From contig JAFVTB010000181.1 of assembly GCA_017503445.1 (NCBI GenBank), forward strand, positions 1 to 8,100: DNA of 8,100 nt, in the 5' to 3' direction. This stretch comes from Clostridia bacterium (GTDB lineage Bacteria; Bacillota; Clostridia; Christensenellales; UBA1242). The notes below the pieces were generated by a model, which had not been told where the DNA came from, did not search any database, and was given only the letters and a program-made list of their open reading frames with translations. The position numbers and the translations under genes were made by a program. Shown one piece after another: positions 1 through 5,174 of the stretch. Each line of letters begins with the position of its first letter. Position 1 is the first letter of the stretch.

Positions 1-297
1 CATACTGAACCCTTGAGATTTATAAAGTTCAGCAGTTTTTTGGTTGACAAGGTTTCTGTCGTGGCCATATTTTTTTTGAATTTCGGCAACCTTTGGCTGG
101 ATAACCGCCTGCATACGCGCGTTGTCGCGCGCAACTTTTTTGTTCATAAAATCCAGCGGTGAAAGCACAAGTTTGATAATGATTGTCAGCAAAATTATGC
201 CCAAAACATAACTGTTGAAAATGCCTTCAAAAAATGTGATAAGCGTTGCCCAAAAGCCTGAAGGTTCGGCAACCATAAGTGTGGCTAGATAATCCAT
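1..297 (-). CDS. yidC: YidC/Oxa1-family membrane protein insertase, N-terminal part (runs off left edge)
   Basis: The gene encodes the insertase that places proteins in the cytoplasmic membrane, alone or with SecYEG. Only the first 99 codons are visible; the frame is open through base 1. After a short N-terminus there is a hydrophobic segment at about residues 24-45, ending in a K-L-V-L-S-P-L stretch that resembles the start of the Oxa1 core. A basic, helical cytoplasmic region follows, with MQAVIQPKVAEIQKKYG (about residues 64-80), matching the family pattern of a Pro followed by I-x-x-K-Y. The ATG start is preceded by AAGGAG at good spacing (304-310). No lipoprotein signal with a lipobox Cys is seen, unlike the SpoIIIJ type of Bacillus. 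The start overlaps the end of yidD by 13 bases, which implies translational coupling. Family identification is confident; the C-terminal membrane segments lie outside the window. Confidence 0.93.
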   Translation of the reverse strand, partial: MDYLATLMVAEPSGFWATLITFFEGIFNSYVLGIILLTIIIKLVLSPLDFMNKKVARDNARMQAVIQPKVAEIQKKYGHDRNLVNQKTAELYKSQGFSM

Positions 298-563
298 TTT
301 GTTTCTCCTTTAATATTTAATGGAATAGGGTCAAACCCGCCTTTAGTGCGCGGGGTGCAACGCGCAAGCCGTTTAAGCCCCAAAATAATGCCCTTTGCAA
401 AGTGAAATTCCTTGATGCATAAAATCATATATGTGCTGCAAGTGGGCGTAAAGCGGCAAGTTTTGGGTTTTAGGGGCGAAATAAAGGTTTGATAAATTTT
501 CACCAAGAAAATAAAAAAGATATCCAGTGGCAAAAATAAAACCATTGGAAACTTTTTATTCAT
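285..563 (-). CDS. yidD: Membrane protein insertion efficiency factor YidD
   Basis: A small membrane-associated protein (92 residues) that in other bacteria aids YidC-dependent insertion. The sequence shows a hydrophobic N-terminal helix (about residues 6-22), then YQTFISP (24-30), CRFTPTCSTY (36-45) and RLARCTPRTKGGFDPIP (65-81). These are the hallmark YidD motifs with the conserved Cys residues at 36, 42 and 69. The length is typical or slightly long for the family. Its ATG overlaps the rnpA stop by 8 bases and no clear Shine-Dalgarno sequence precedes it, so translation probably depends on coupling to rnpA. It ends with TAG inside the start of yidC. The conserved order rpmH-rnpA-yidD-yidC supports the call. 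Confidence 0.95.
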   Translation of the reverse strand: MNKKFPMVLFLPLDIFFIFLVKIYQTFISPLKPKTCRFTPTCSTYMILCIKEFHFAKGIILGLKRLARCTPRTKGGFDPIPLNIKGETKWII

Positions 564-897
564 TAAGTAAGTTCGCTTTTTTTAAAACTTTTTGCATTTC
601 TTTCAAAATCTCCACTTGCGAAAGTTGGGAAATTTCCGGCTTTGCAACAAAAATATAATTGTATCCGGTGTTCACTTGCATTTCAATTTTATTAAATGCC
701 TCTGTCATCAATCGCTTCACGCGGCTTCGCACAACACTTTTGCCCACCTTTTTGGTGATGGAAAACCCAACCTTGAATGGCTGAATGTGTGTTTTCACAA
801 ACACCACCGACAAAAATGCCGTTTGCTTTGTTTGCCCTTTGCGATAGATATACTGAAAATGCTTGTTTTTCCTTAGACGATGCTCTTTCTTAATCAT
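556..897 (-). CDS. rnpA: Ribonuclease P protein component
   Basis: Protein cofactor of RNase P, which binds the catalytic RNA and helps cleave tRNA 5' leaders. The 113-residue basic protein shows the N-terminal LRKNKHFQYIYRKG segment (residues 8-21), the beta-strand region FKVGFSITKKVG (41-52) and the RNR-type motif RSRVKRLMTEAF (57-68). In that motif the usual Asn of R-N-R is Ser58, and the usual Arg before the final Glu is Thr65. I chose the ATG at 897 because GGGGTG lies 3-5 bases upstream of it. A GTG at 903 is in frame but sits on top of that sequence, and it would add only two residues. The gene lies 20 bases after rpmH and overlaps yidD by 8 bases, as is usual for this operon. Confidence 0.95.
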   Translation of the reverse strand: MIKKEHRLRKNKHFQYIYRKGQTKQTAFLSVVFVKTHIQPFKVGFSITKKVGKSVVRSRVKRLMTEAFNKIEMQVNTGYNYIFVAKPEISQLSQVEILKEMQKVLKKANLLNE

Positions 898-917
898 CGG
901 CACCCCACATCAAATTT

Positions 918-1055
918 TTATGCAGACAATTTTTTGCGGCCACGGTTTCTGCGGCGTTTCAAAACATTTCTGCCGCCTTGAGTTTTCATTCTTTGACGGA
1001 AACCATGAACTTTTTTGCGATGACGTTTTTTTGGTTGATAAGTTCTTTTTGTCAT
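918..1055 (-). CDS. rpmH: 50S ribosomal protein L34
   Basis: A very basic 45-residue protein of the large ribosomal subunit. The translation begins MTKRTYQPKKRHRKKVHGF and ends in a run of Arg and Lys before LSA, with the GGRNVLKRRRNRGRKKL segment typical of L34. The length is one residue above the common 44. The ATG is preceded by AGGAGA at 1061-1066 with ideal spacing. It is the first gene of the rpmH-rnpA-yidD-yidC operon and lies about 27 bases downstream of the predicted transcription start. The identification is unambiguous despite the small size. Confidence 0.98.
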   Translation of the reverse strand: MTKRTYQPKKRHRKKVHGFRQRMKTQGGRNVLKRRRNRGRKKLSA

Positions 1056-1088
1056 TTTGTTCTCCTAATCGTTTAAATTAACCTTGTT

Positions 1089-1117
1089 ATTATAAATGCA
1101 AAGGTTGAAAAAGTCAA
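1089..1117 (-). promoter_or_regulatory. Sigma-A-type promoter of the rpmH operon
   Basis: On the minus strand the -35 element TTGACT (1112-1117) and a perfect -10 TATAAT (1089-1094) are separated by exactly 17 bases. Transcription should start near 1082 and give a leader of about 27 bases that contains the rpmH ribosome binding site. A DnaA double box begins 14 bases upstream of the -35 element, so DnaA could modulate this promoter. The promoter is seen directly; regulation is inferred. Confidence 0.88.
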
Positions 1118-1131
1118 GATATTTTTTTCAG

Positions 1132-1148
1132 TTATCCACATTTCCACA
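1132..1148 (+). promoter_or_regulatory. Tandem DnaA box upstream of the rpmH promoter
   Basis: TTATCCACATTTCCACA is an exact consensus DnaA box (1132-1140) followed immediately by a truncated second box TTTCCACA (1141-1148). The same 17-mer occurs exactly at 5195-5211 (minus) and 5328-5344 (plus), and nearly exactly at 1383-1399, 2157-2173 and 5619-5635. It lies just upstream of the rpmH -35 element. It could be part of a bipartite origin, or a regulatory site tying the rpmH operon to DnaA level. Confidence 0.8.
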
Positions 1149-1229
1149 AAACAAGGTTGAATTTTTTAATATTGCCCACCTATTTGCAAAATAATTTGCC
1201 AAGCACCGCCTTTATAAGGACAACGAAAA

Positions 1230-1343
1230 CTTTAAATTTTGCAAGATTTTGGCGATTAGGCAAAGAAAAAAGGTTGCCGATAGGGCGTTCCCATCGGCGT
1301 TCTTTTTTCAAAGCATAAGCCCAAAAGATTGTGAAATTTAAAG
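1230..1343. other. Long imperfect hairpin, possible structured RNA or palindromic element
   Basis: The arms pair from the outside in as follows. Bases 1230-1239 pair with 1334-1343, extended by G-U-compatible pairs and CAA/TTG to 1244/1329. After a 2x2 mismatch TTTTGG (1247-1252) pairs with CCAAAA (1321-1326). An imperfect stretch follows, then GAAAAAAG (1265-1272) with CTTTTTTC (1302-1309), GCCGAT (1276-1281) with ATCGGC (1293-1298), and GGG with CCC closing a CGTT loop. Four of the non-Watson-Crick positions become G-U wobbles if the plus strand is transcribed, and A-C mismatches if the minus strand is. The inner stem with its flanking A and T runs also resembles a bidirectional terminator. 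I do not recognise a known RNA family. Confidence 0.55.
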
Positions 1344-1346
1344 GGT

Positions 1347-1380
1347 GAATTTCCGCCGGTTCGGTAGAGAGGCGGAATTC
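1347..1380. repeat. Short hairpin next to the long hairpin
   Basis: GAATTTCCGCC (1347-1357) pairs with GGCGGAATTC (1371-1380) with a single bulged T, leaving a 13-base loop. It sits between the long hairpin and the right copy of the 21-bp direct repeat. There is no trailing T run, so a terminator role is unlikely. Confidence 0.6.
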
Positions 1381-1462
1381 TACAATCCACATTTCCACAA
1401 AACAAAGGAGGTTTTTTTATTTTAAAAATATGGCAAAGCGCTTATTAAACACCAAAGCGACC

Positions 1463-1585
1463 TTATTGCCCGCGGGGCTTCCCGCCCGCCGCCCCTTTGG
1501 GCGCAGCGCGCCATAAGGCGCGCTGCGCGCGCGAAAAATTTTTTTTCGCGCCGGTTTTGCCCCGCAAAATCGCCAAAGGGACGGC
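1463..1585. repeat. GC-rich palindromic element folding as a gap-free four-way junction
   Basis: A small hairpin GCGGG-GCTT-CCCGC (1472-1485) is followed by a closing stem pairing 1488-1500 with 1573-1585 (12 of 13 pairs). Inside it three hairpins follow each other with no unpaired base between them: 1501-1512 with 1517-1528 (12 perfect pairs, ATAA loop), 1529-1538 with 1542-1551 (10 pairs) and 1552-1560 with 1564-1572 (9 pairs, one G-T). The composition is far more GC-rich than the surroundings. Positions 1463-1485 match 3485-3507 after dnaA in about 20 of 23 bases, so part of it is an interspersed repeat. It carries no gene. A mobile palindromic repeat or a structured RNA are the main options. 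Confidence 0.6.
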
Positions 1586-1598
1586 CCCCACTGACATT

Positions 1599-1619
1599 AA
1601 AAAACCGCCTTGCAAAGGC
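1599..1619 (-). terminator. Probable intrinsic terminator of the 156-residue membrane protein gene
   Basis: On the minus strand GCCTT-TGC-AAGGC (1607-1619) forms a 5-bp hairpin followed by GG and six T (1599-1604). It lies 14 bases after the stop codon. The stem is short, so efficiency is uncertain, but the position and T run fit. Confidence 0.6.
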
Positions 1620-1632
1620 AAAACGGAAATTT

Positions 1633-2103
1633 TTATATTATTGGATTAAAAATCTTCAAAAGCAACACACCAACAACAAACAGCAACAAAACTTCGCCAA
1701 CCAAAATTCCAAGGGTTGTAAGAAGTTTTAAATACCATTTATCTAGATGACGAATTATAAATAAGTTTACAACACCCAAAACTCCGGCAATCATGCCGCC
1801 GATCATTCCGCCAAAAATCACACCCGGCAAAAATACAAGCACACTTAACAGAATTTCATACCATACAAGTTGTCTTAAAACCTCGACATCTTGACCAAAC
1901 ATATTGATTTTTACGCCAAGAAAACTGTTGCCCTTGATTTCAAAAACCTCTTTTTTATCACCATCAGCATATTCAAACTTGTTTTTTTCAATTTTCTTAA
2001 GTTCAACACTATTGTATGTTATGGTTTTTTTCCCACTCCAAAACCCTTCAGTGTACACAAGGTCTTTATTTTGGGTGGCTTGATTGTTCACTATGTATTT
2101 CAA
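1633..2103 (-). CDS. Predicted membrane protein of unknown function, 156 residues
   Basis: I do not recognise the family. The first 75 or so residues are polar and look beta-rich, with many Lys and Glu (VELKKIEKNKFEYADGDKK, about 33-51). They are followed by hydrophobic segments at about 80-97, 98-117 (glycine-rich, GGMIGGMIAGVLG) and 124-152. This suggests a soluble N-terminal domain anchored by three membrane helices, and no signal peptide is seen. The start is TTG at 2103, supported by AAAGGAGA at 2109-2116. An out-of-frame ATG at 2107 hits a stop after two codons. A fully consensus promoter (2123-2151) and an inverted pair of DnaA boxes (2153-2191) lie directly upstream, so expression may respond to DnaA. 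It is a single-gene unit with its own terminator, between rpmH and dnaA, a place usually free of such genes. Confidence 0.82.
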   Translation of the reverse strand: MKYIVNNQATQNKDLVYTEGFWSGKKTITYNSVELKKIEKNKFEYADGDKKEVFEIKGNSFLGVKINMFGQDVEVLRQLVWYEILLSVLVFLPGVIFGGMIGGMIAGVLGVVNLFIIRHLDKWYLKLLTTLGILVGEVLLLFVVGVLLLKIFNPII

Positions 2104-2122
2104 TTCATTCTCCTTTAGTCAC

Positions 2123-2151
2123 ATTATAAAACCCTGCACATTTTTTGTCAA
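2123..2151 (-). promoter_or_regulatory. Consensus sigma-A promoter of the 156-residue membrane protein gene
   Basis: TTGACA (2146-2151) and TATAAT (2123-2128) are both perfect consensus elements with a 17-base spacer. The expected start near 2116 leaves a leader of only about 13 bases, so the transcript would begin almost at the Shine-Dalgarno sequence. A DnaA-box pair starts 2 bases upstream of the -35 element. Such a strong promoter implies high or tightly repressed expression. Confidence 0.9.
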
Positions 2152-2152
2152 T

Positions 2153-2191
2153 AAACTTATCCACATTTCCACCATATTTGTGGATAAGTTT
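2153..2191. promoter_or_regulatory. Inverted DnaA-box module upstream of the membrane protein gene
   Basis: AAACTTATCCACA (2153-2165) and TGTGGATAAGTTT (2179-2191) form a perfect 13-bp inverted repeat around a 13-base spacer. Each arm holds an exact DnaA box. The spacer begins TTTCCACC, a truncated third box, so the order is box, half box, inverted box. The module next to dnaA at 5175-5215 has the same architecture in the opposite orientation. It abuts the -35 element and could act as an operator or as part of a bipartite origin. Confidence 0.78.
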
Positions 2192-2192
2192 T

Positions 2193-2220
2193 AAAAAAAC
2201 GCGCTTTTGCGCGTTTTTTT
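2193..2220 (-). terminator. Intrinsic terminator after the acidic protein gene
   Basis: A perfect 12-bp inverted repeat with a 4-base loop: AAAAAAACGCGC (2193-2204) and GCGCGTTTTTTT (2209-2220). Read on the minus strand it gives a CGCGC-core hairpin followed by a T run. It starts right at the stop codon of the 367-residue gene, which shares bases 2219-2220. It is symmetric and could also stop plus-strand transcription. Confidence 0.88.
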
Positions 2221-3322
2221 AAAACTTCCCAAGAAACATTGAAAGATTTTCTTGCGCCACAAGGCACACATCAAAATCTTTTTTGCTTTCCTGATAAACC
2301 TTGATGTTTTCGCTTTGGCAAGCATCAAGCGTGTTTTGATATTTCTGCAAATCCAAAAATTCAACCACCACGCGGGTGCTTAGGCGCTTGTGCCACTCTT
2401 TCATATTTGAAAGTGCCACCTTTTGTCCCGGGGTTTTTGTGCGATTTTTGCAACACTTTGCAAAGCGCTTAAGGAACTTGTCCACCGCAAGGTATTTTTT
2501 CAGTTCCCAACTCCACTCTCCACTTTTGATAAATGGCTTTCCGTCAACCATTTCAACATCATAAACCTTAAGCGTGTCCACGGCAAAGGCAATTTTTGAT
2601 GCGCCGTCCCACACAATCAGTTTGACAACATTAAGTTTTTTATCAATCAAAAACTTTTCGCGTTCGCGGTTGTTCGGGAAGTTTGCATAAAACACATATT
2701 CGCAAGGCACGCTTTCATTTTTTTGCATAAAAGTGTTGATTTTTTCGGCAAGGTTTGCGGGCTTTTTCTTTTTTGGGGCTTTTGGCGCTTTTTCCACAAC
2801 CTGCACGCTTGCAATTTCGGCAAACTGCAGTTGCCCATGCTGTTCAACAGGGGCCTCAGGCAACACATCTTCCAAAATTGGCGCAAGTGCTTCATTTTTC
2901 ATTGCAATTTCACCTGTTTGCACTTCCAAGGGCTCAGCACTTTCTTCTTCAACCACTTCGTTTTCAACAGCCGCATTTTCAACCGCTGCTTCTTCCAAAT
3001 CTTCAAAAGGCGCAAAATCTTCGGTTTTATCTGCAGTTTGCCCAGGTGCAACATCACCAAACGTTTGGGGAATATCAAAACCAAATGCAAATTCTTCAGC
3101 TTTCCATTCATCTTCCAAAATGGCATCACTTTCTTGCACAATTTCATCGGCAATTGCCTGGATTTCCGGCAATCCCAATGTGCGGCGCGCAGCATTGACA
3201 TCACTTTCCGGCAAAGGTGTGCCTTGTGAAAACGCTTCGCTTTCGGCGGCAATAAGCTGTTTAAGTTCAGCCGCCCACTCTTTTTCTTTTTGCTCTGTCA
3301 ATTTTTCTTCGGTTTTTTTCAT
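2219..3322 (-). CDS. Acidic two-part protein of unknown function, 367 residues, adjacent to dnaA
   Basis: I do not recognise the family. Residues 1-30 are charged and helical (KKTEEKLTEQKEKEW). Residues 55-160 are strongly acidic, rich in Glu, Ala and Val (for example EEAAVENAAVENEVVEEE at about 110-127) and probably disordered. A Lys/Pro linker (KAPKAPKKKKP, 178-188) leads to a more ordered C-terminal part (190-367) with mixed strands and helices, several aromatic residues, a basic patch (DKFLKRFAKCCKNRTK, 281-296) and Cys at 207, 290, 291, 335 and 353. There are no membrane segments or signal peptide, so it should be cytoplasmic. The ATG at 3322 is preceded by a weak GTGGGGG. It has its own promoter and terminators on both sides. 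It follows dnaA in the same direction, in the slot where dnaN is usually found, but shows no clamp-like features. Confidence 0.85.
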   Translation of the reverse strand: MKKTEEKLTEQKEKEWAAELKQLIAAESEAFSQGTPLPESDVNAARRTLGLPEIQAIADEIVQESDAILEDEWKAEEFAFGFDIPQTFGDVAPGQTADKTEDFAPFEDLEEAAVENAAVENEVVEEESAEPLEVQTGEIAMKNEALAPILEDVLPEAPVEQHGQLQFAEIASVQVVEKAPKAPKKKKPANLAEKINTFMQKNESVPCEYVFYANFPNNREREKFLIDKKLNVVKLIVWDGASKIAFAVDTLKVYDVEMVDGKPFIKSGEWSWELKKYLAVDKFLKRFAKCCKNRTKTPGQKVALSNMKEWHKRLSTRVVVEFLDLQKYQNTLDACQSENIKVYQESKKDFDVCLVAQENLSMFLGKF

Positions 3323-3349
3323 TTCGCGCCCCCACTTTTTGTTTTTATA

Positions 3350-3378
3350 TTTTTATCACAGATTTAAAAGTTTGACAA
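3350..3378 (-). promoter_or_regulatory. Predicted promoter of the acidic protein gene
   Basis: TTGTCA (3373-3378) and TAAAAA (3350-3355) are 17 bases apart on the minus strand. A TG one base before the -10 hexamer makes it an extended -10 type. The expected leader is about 21 bases. It follows directly after the terminator of dnaA, so the gene is probably transcribed independently of dnaA. No DnaA box is present here, in contrast to the other three promoters. Confidence 0.65.
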
Positions 3379-3383
3379 GCAAA

Positions 3384-3418
3384 TAATAAAAAAACACCCA
3401 CATTTTTTTGATGGGGTT
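3384..3418 (-). terminator. Intrinsic terminator downstream of dnaA
   Basis: On the minus strand ACCCCAT pairs with ATGTGGGT (7 pairs with one mismatch or bulge) around an A-rich loop, followed by G and a run of seven T. It lies about 90 bases after the dnaA stop. Together with the new promoter at 3350-3378 it separates dnaA from the next gene. Confidence 0.7.
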
Positions 3419-3484
3419 TAAAAAAATCTTTTTATCCGCTGTGGGGCGTCCAGCAAAAATCAAGGAGTGCGTAACGGGCTGGTC

Positions 3485-3507
3485 ATAATGCCGGCGGGGC
3501 TTCCCGC
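3485..3507. repeat. Second copy of the GCGGGGCTTCCCGC hairpin repeat, at the dnaA 3' end
   Basis: GCGGGGCTTCCCGC (3494-3507) is identical to 1472-1485, and the similarity extends about nine bases further left (about 20 of 23 bases match overall). It forms a 5-bp hairpin and abuts the dnaA stop codon. A second inverted repeat, CCAGC (3450-3454) with GCTGG (3478-3482), lies just beyond. Two copies in 2 kb of non-coding DNA suggest an interspersed repeat family in this genome. Confidence 0.6.
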
Positions 3508-4857
3508 TTAATTAACTGATATCATTGATTTTATATCACCAACCGCTTTTTTAACGGCAGGGTCTGTTTTGATAAGCTCAGTGATTTTATCGCGCGCATA
3601 GACGATTGTTGAATGATCGCGCCCGCCAAAAAATTTGCCGATGCTGAGAAGTGGCACACCCAACAGTTCAGTGATAAGATATTCAGCCACCATGCGTGGT
3701 TCAACAATTTCTTTGCTTTTTTTCTTTCCCACAACATCACCTTTCATCACGCCATAATAACTGCACACAGCATCGGTGATGGTGTCCATATTCAAATTTT
3801 CCTTTTGCGTGTCGATGCTTTGGTTAAGTGCCTCACGCGCTTCGGCAATTGTGGCGGATTTTTTGCCTTGCAAGGTTGCCAAGAAGTGCACTTTTGACAA
3901 AAGCGCCACCATTTCGCGGATATTTGTGCTGATTTTATCAGCGATAAAGGCAATCACGTCTTCATCAATGAAATATCTTTCTTGTTGCGCCTTGGTGCGC
4001 AAAATTGCCACACGGGTTTCAAAATCTGGCGCCTGGATATCTTGCGTCAGCCCGCTTGCAAAACGCGTTGAAAGGCGTTCGGCAAGTGTGGCAATTTCAT
4101 TTGGCGGACGATCAGACGTGATGATGATTTGTTTTTGATTTTGATAAAGATCGTTGAATGTGTGAAAAAACTCTTCCTGCGTGCCGGCGCGCCCCGAAAG
4201 AAATTGGATGTCATCAACCATCAAAACGTCAACATTGCGATAACGCTCTCTCATGGCAAGTTTGCTTTCTTCGCGCTTTGAAAGCATTGATTCGATATAA
4301 TCGTTCATAAACTTTTCGCAAGTCACATATTTGATTTTGATATGGGGTGCAGTTTTTTTGATATGGTTGCCAATTGCATGCAAAAGGTGGGTTTTGCCAA
4401 GCCCCACACCCCCATAAATAAAGAACGGATTAAACCTTTGCCCGGGGCTTTCTGCAACGGCGCGCGCGCCCGCATACACAAATTGATTGCTTTTGCCAAC
4501 AACAAAGTTTTCAAAGGTGAATTTTTCATTAAACGCGCTGTCTTCTTCGTCTTCAAATGTCACGGATGATGGCTGTTTTGATTTTTCGGCAAGATAATCT
4601 TCTTTTTCCTGCGCATCCAAAACATTTATTTCTGTTTCTGCATCAAAAACGGTTTTCACGGCATCTTCAAGGGCGCCAAGGTGGTTTTTTAAGATTTGAT
4701 TTCTTGCAGTTGTGGACGGCGCAACCAAAATCAAAACTTTGTTGTCTTTGTATTCAAGCACTTCAATGGGTTCAAACCAAAGTTCATATGGCACACTGCT
4801 GAGCGATATTTGAAGTTTGCCCAAAACCTTTTGCCACAAAGAATTGATGTTTTCCAA
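3508..4857 (-). CDS. dnaA: Chromosomal replication initiator protein DnaA
   Basis: ATP-dependent initiator that binds DnaA boxes in oriC, melts the origin and loads the helicase; it is also a transcription regulator. The 449 residues match the usual length. Domain I is at 1-80, a short acidic linker at 82-110, the AAA+ domain at 111-345 and DNA-binding domain IV at 355-449. Visible motifs are Walker A GGVGLGKTH (149-157), Walker B VLMVDDIQFL (211-220), sensor 1 around ITSDRPP (246-252), the arginine-finger box RLSTRFASGL (261-270), sensor 2 NIREM (312-316) and the signature GGRDHSTIVYARDKI (411-425). The arginine-finger box lacks the usual Trp before Gly-Leu, and sensor 2 reads NIREMVALLSK where NIRELEGAL is typical. 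The start is TTG at 4857, fixed by a near-perfect Shine-Dalgarno sequence; no in-frame ATG lies nearby. dnaN does not follow. Confidence 0.98.
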   Translation of the reverse strand: MENINSLWQKVLGKLQISLSSVPYELWFEPIEVLEYKDNKVLILVAPSTTARNQILKNHLGALEDAVKTVFDAETEINVLDAQEKEDYLAEKSKQPSSVTFEDEEDSAFNEKFTFENFVVGKSNQFVYAGARAVAESPGQRFNPFFIYGGVGLGKTHLLHAIGNHIKKTAPHIKIKYVTCEKFMNDYIESMLSKREESKLAMRERYRNVDVLMVDDIQFLSGRAGTQEEFFHTFNDLYQNQKQIIITSDRPPNEIATLAERLSTRFASGLTQDIQAPDFETRVAILRTKAQQERYFIDEDVIAFIADKISTNIREMVALLSKVHFLATLQGKKSATIAEAREALNQSIDTQKENLNMDTITDAVCSYYGVMKGDVVGKKKSKEIVEPRMVAEYLITELLGVPLLSIGKFFGGRDHSTIVYARDKITELIKTDPAVKKAVGDIKSMISVN

Positions 4858-4860
4858 TTT

Positions 4861-4871
4861 TCCACCTCCTT
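4861..4871 (-). promoter_or_regulatory. Strong ribosome binding site that sets the dnaA TTG start
   Basis: AAGGAGGTGGA on the minus strand matches the 16S rRNA tail over nine bases and ends three bases before the TTG codon. This makes TTG the true start and suggests that a rare start codon is offset by a strong site. Confidence 0.92.
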
Positions 4872-5117
4872 ATCATAATATTTAAAATTTCCCCCGGCGT
4901 TTACTGCCTTTATCACAAAAAAAACTTTTTCCACAACAGCACATTTTTCCCGCCCCAAATTTTTGGGCAAATCGGGCAAATTTTTCGCCATTTTTTTGGG
5001 TGATTTTTATGGCCAAAATTTCACCCCAAAAAAGGGGGCATTTTGGGGGCCAAAAATCTTGCAATTTTGGGGCAAATTTTCCATATCCACACCAAAGCAC
5101 ATTTTGGCGCGGTTTCT
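4872..5117 (-). other. Long untranslated leader of dnaA with palindromic C/A tracts
   Basis: If the promoter at 5124-5152 is used, the dnaA transcript has a leader of about 260 bases. No reading frame here is convincing. It contains inverted repeats: TTTTTTGGGTGA (4992-5003) with TCACCCCAAAAAA (5021-5033, one bulge), and TTTTGG with CCAAAA (5041-5055). It also has one-mismatch DnaA boxes at 4927-4935 and 5083-5091. Runs of CCCC and AAAA recur throughout. The leader could fold and influence dnaA expression, or it may be part of the origin; neither is shown. Confidence 0.45.
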
Positions 5118-5123
5118 TGTTTA

Positions 5124-5152
5124 AGTTAAGCAAAAAATGGCAAAAAAGTCAA
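5124..5152 (-). promoter_or_regulatory. Predicted dnaA promoter
   Basis: TTGACT (5147-5152) and TTAACT (5124-5129) are separated by 17 bases, and a TG one base before the -10 makes it an extended -10 promoter. The -35 context AAAAAGTCAAG on the plus strand is shared with the rpmH promoter. DnaA boxes start 26 bases upstream (5179), which fits autoregulation of dnaA. The -10 is weak, so the call is moderate. Confidence 0.6.
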
Positions 5153-5174
5153 GTCTTTAAACCATCTTTCAAAA

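Larger units (their letters stand above)
1134..1405. repeat. 21-bp direct repeat bracketing a 230-bp structured segment
   Basis: Positions 1134-1154 and 1385-1405 are identical over 21 bases (ATCCACATTTCCACA followed by AAACAA). The repeats contain most of a DnaA double box. The segment between them begins GTTGAATT (1156-1163) and ends AATTCTAC (1376-1383), an 8-bp imperfect inverted repeat with one mismatch, and it holds two hairpins (1230-1343 and 1347-1380). Small non-autonomous elements with terminal repeats and a duplicated target look like this. A local duplication of DnaA boxes around unrelated sequence is equally possible. No transposase or credible reading frame is present. The repeat is certain; the mobile-element reading is inference. 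Confidence 0.5.

Noticed and set aside
1180..1398. 72-residue minus-strand frame
   Set aside because: It runs through both arms of the long hairpin, has no ribosome binding site and no recognisable protein features.
2099..2107. ATG four bases before the TTG of the 156-residue gene
   Set aside because: It is out of frame and reaches TGA after two codons, and its spacing from the Shine-Dalgarno sequence is too short.
2733..3386. 217-residue plus-strand reading frame rich in Ser and Ala, and two other plus-strand frames over the same DNA
   Set aside because: They are antisense shadows of the acidic protein gene; composition reflects the Glu and Ala codons of the opposite strand, and no ribosome binding site is present.
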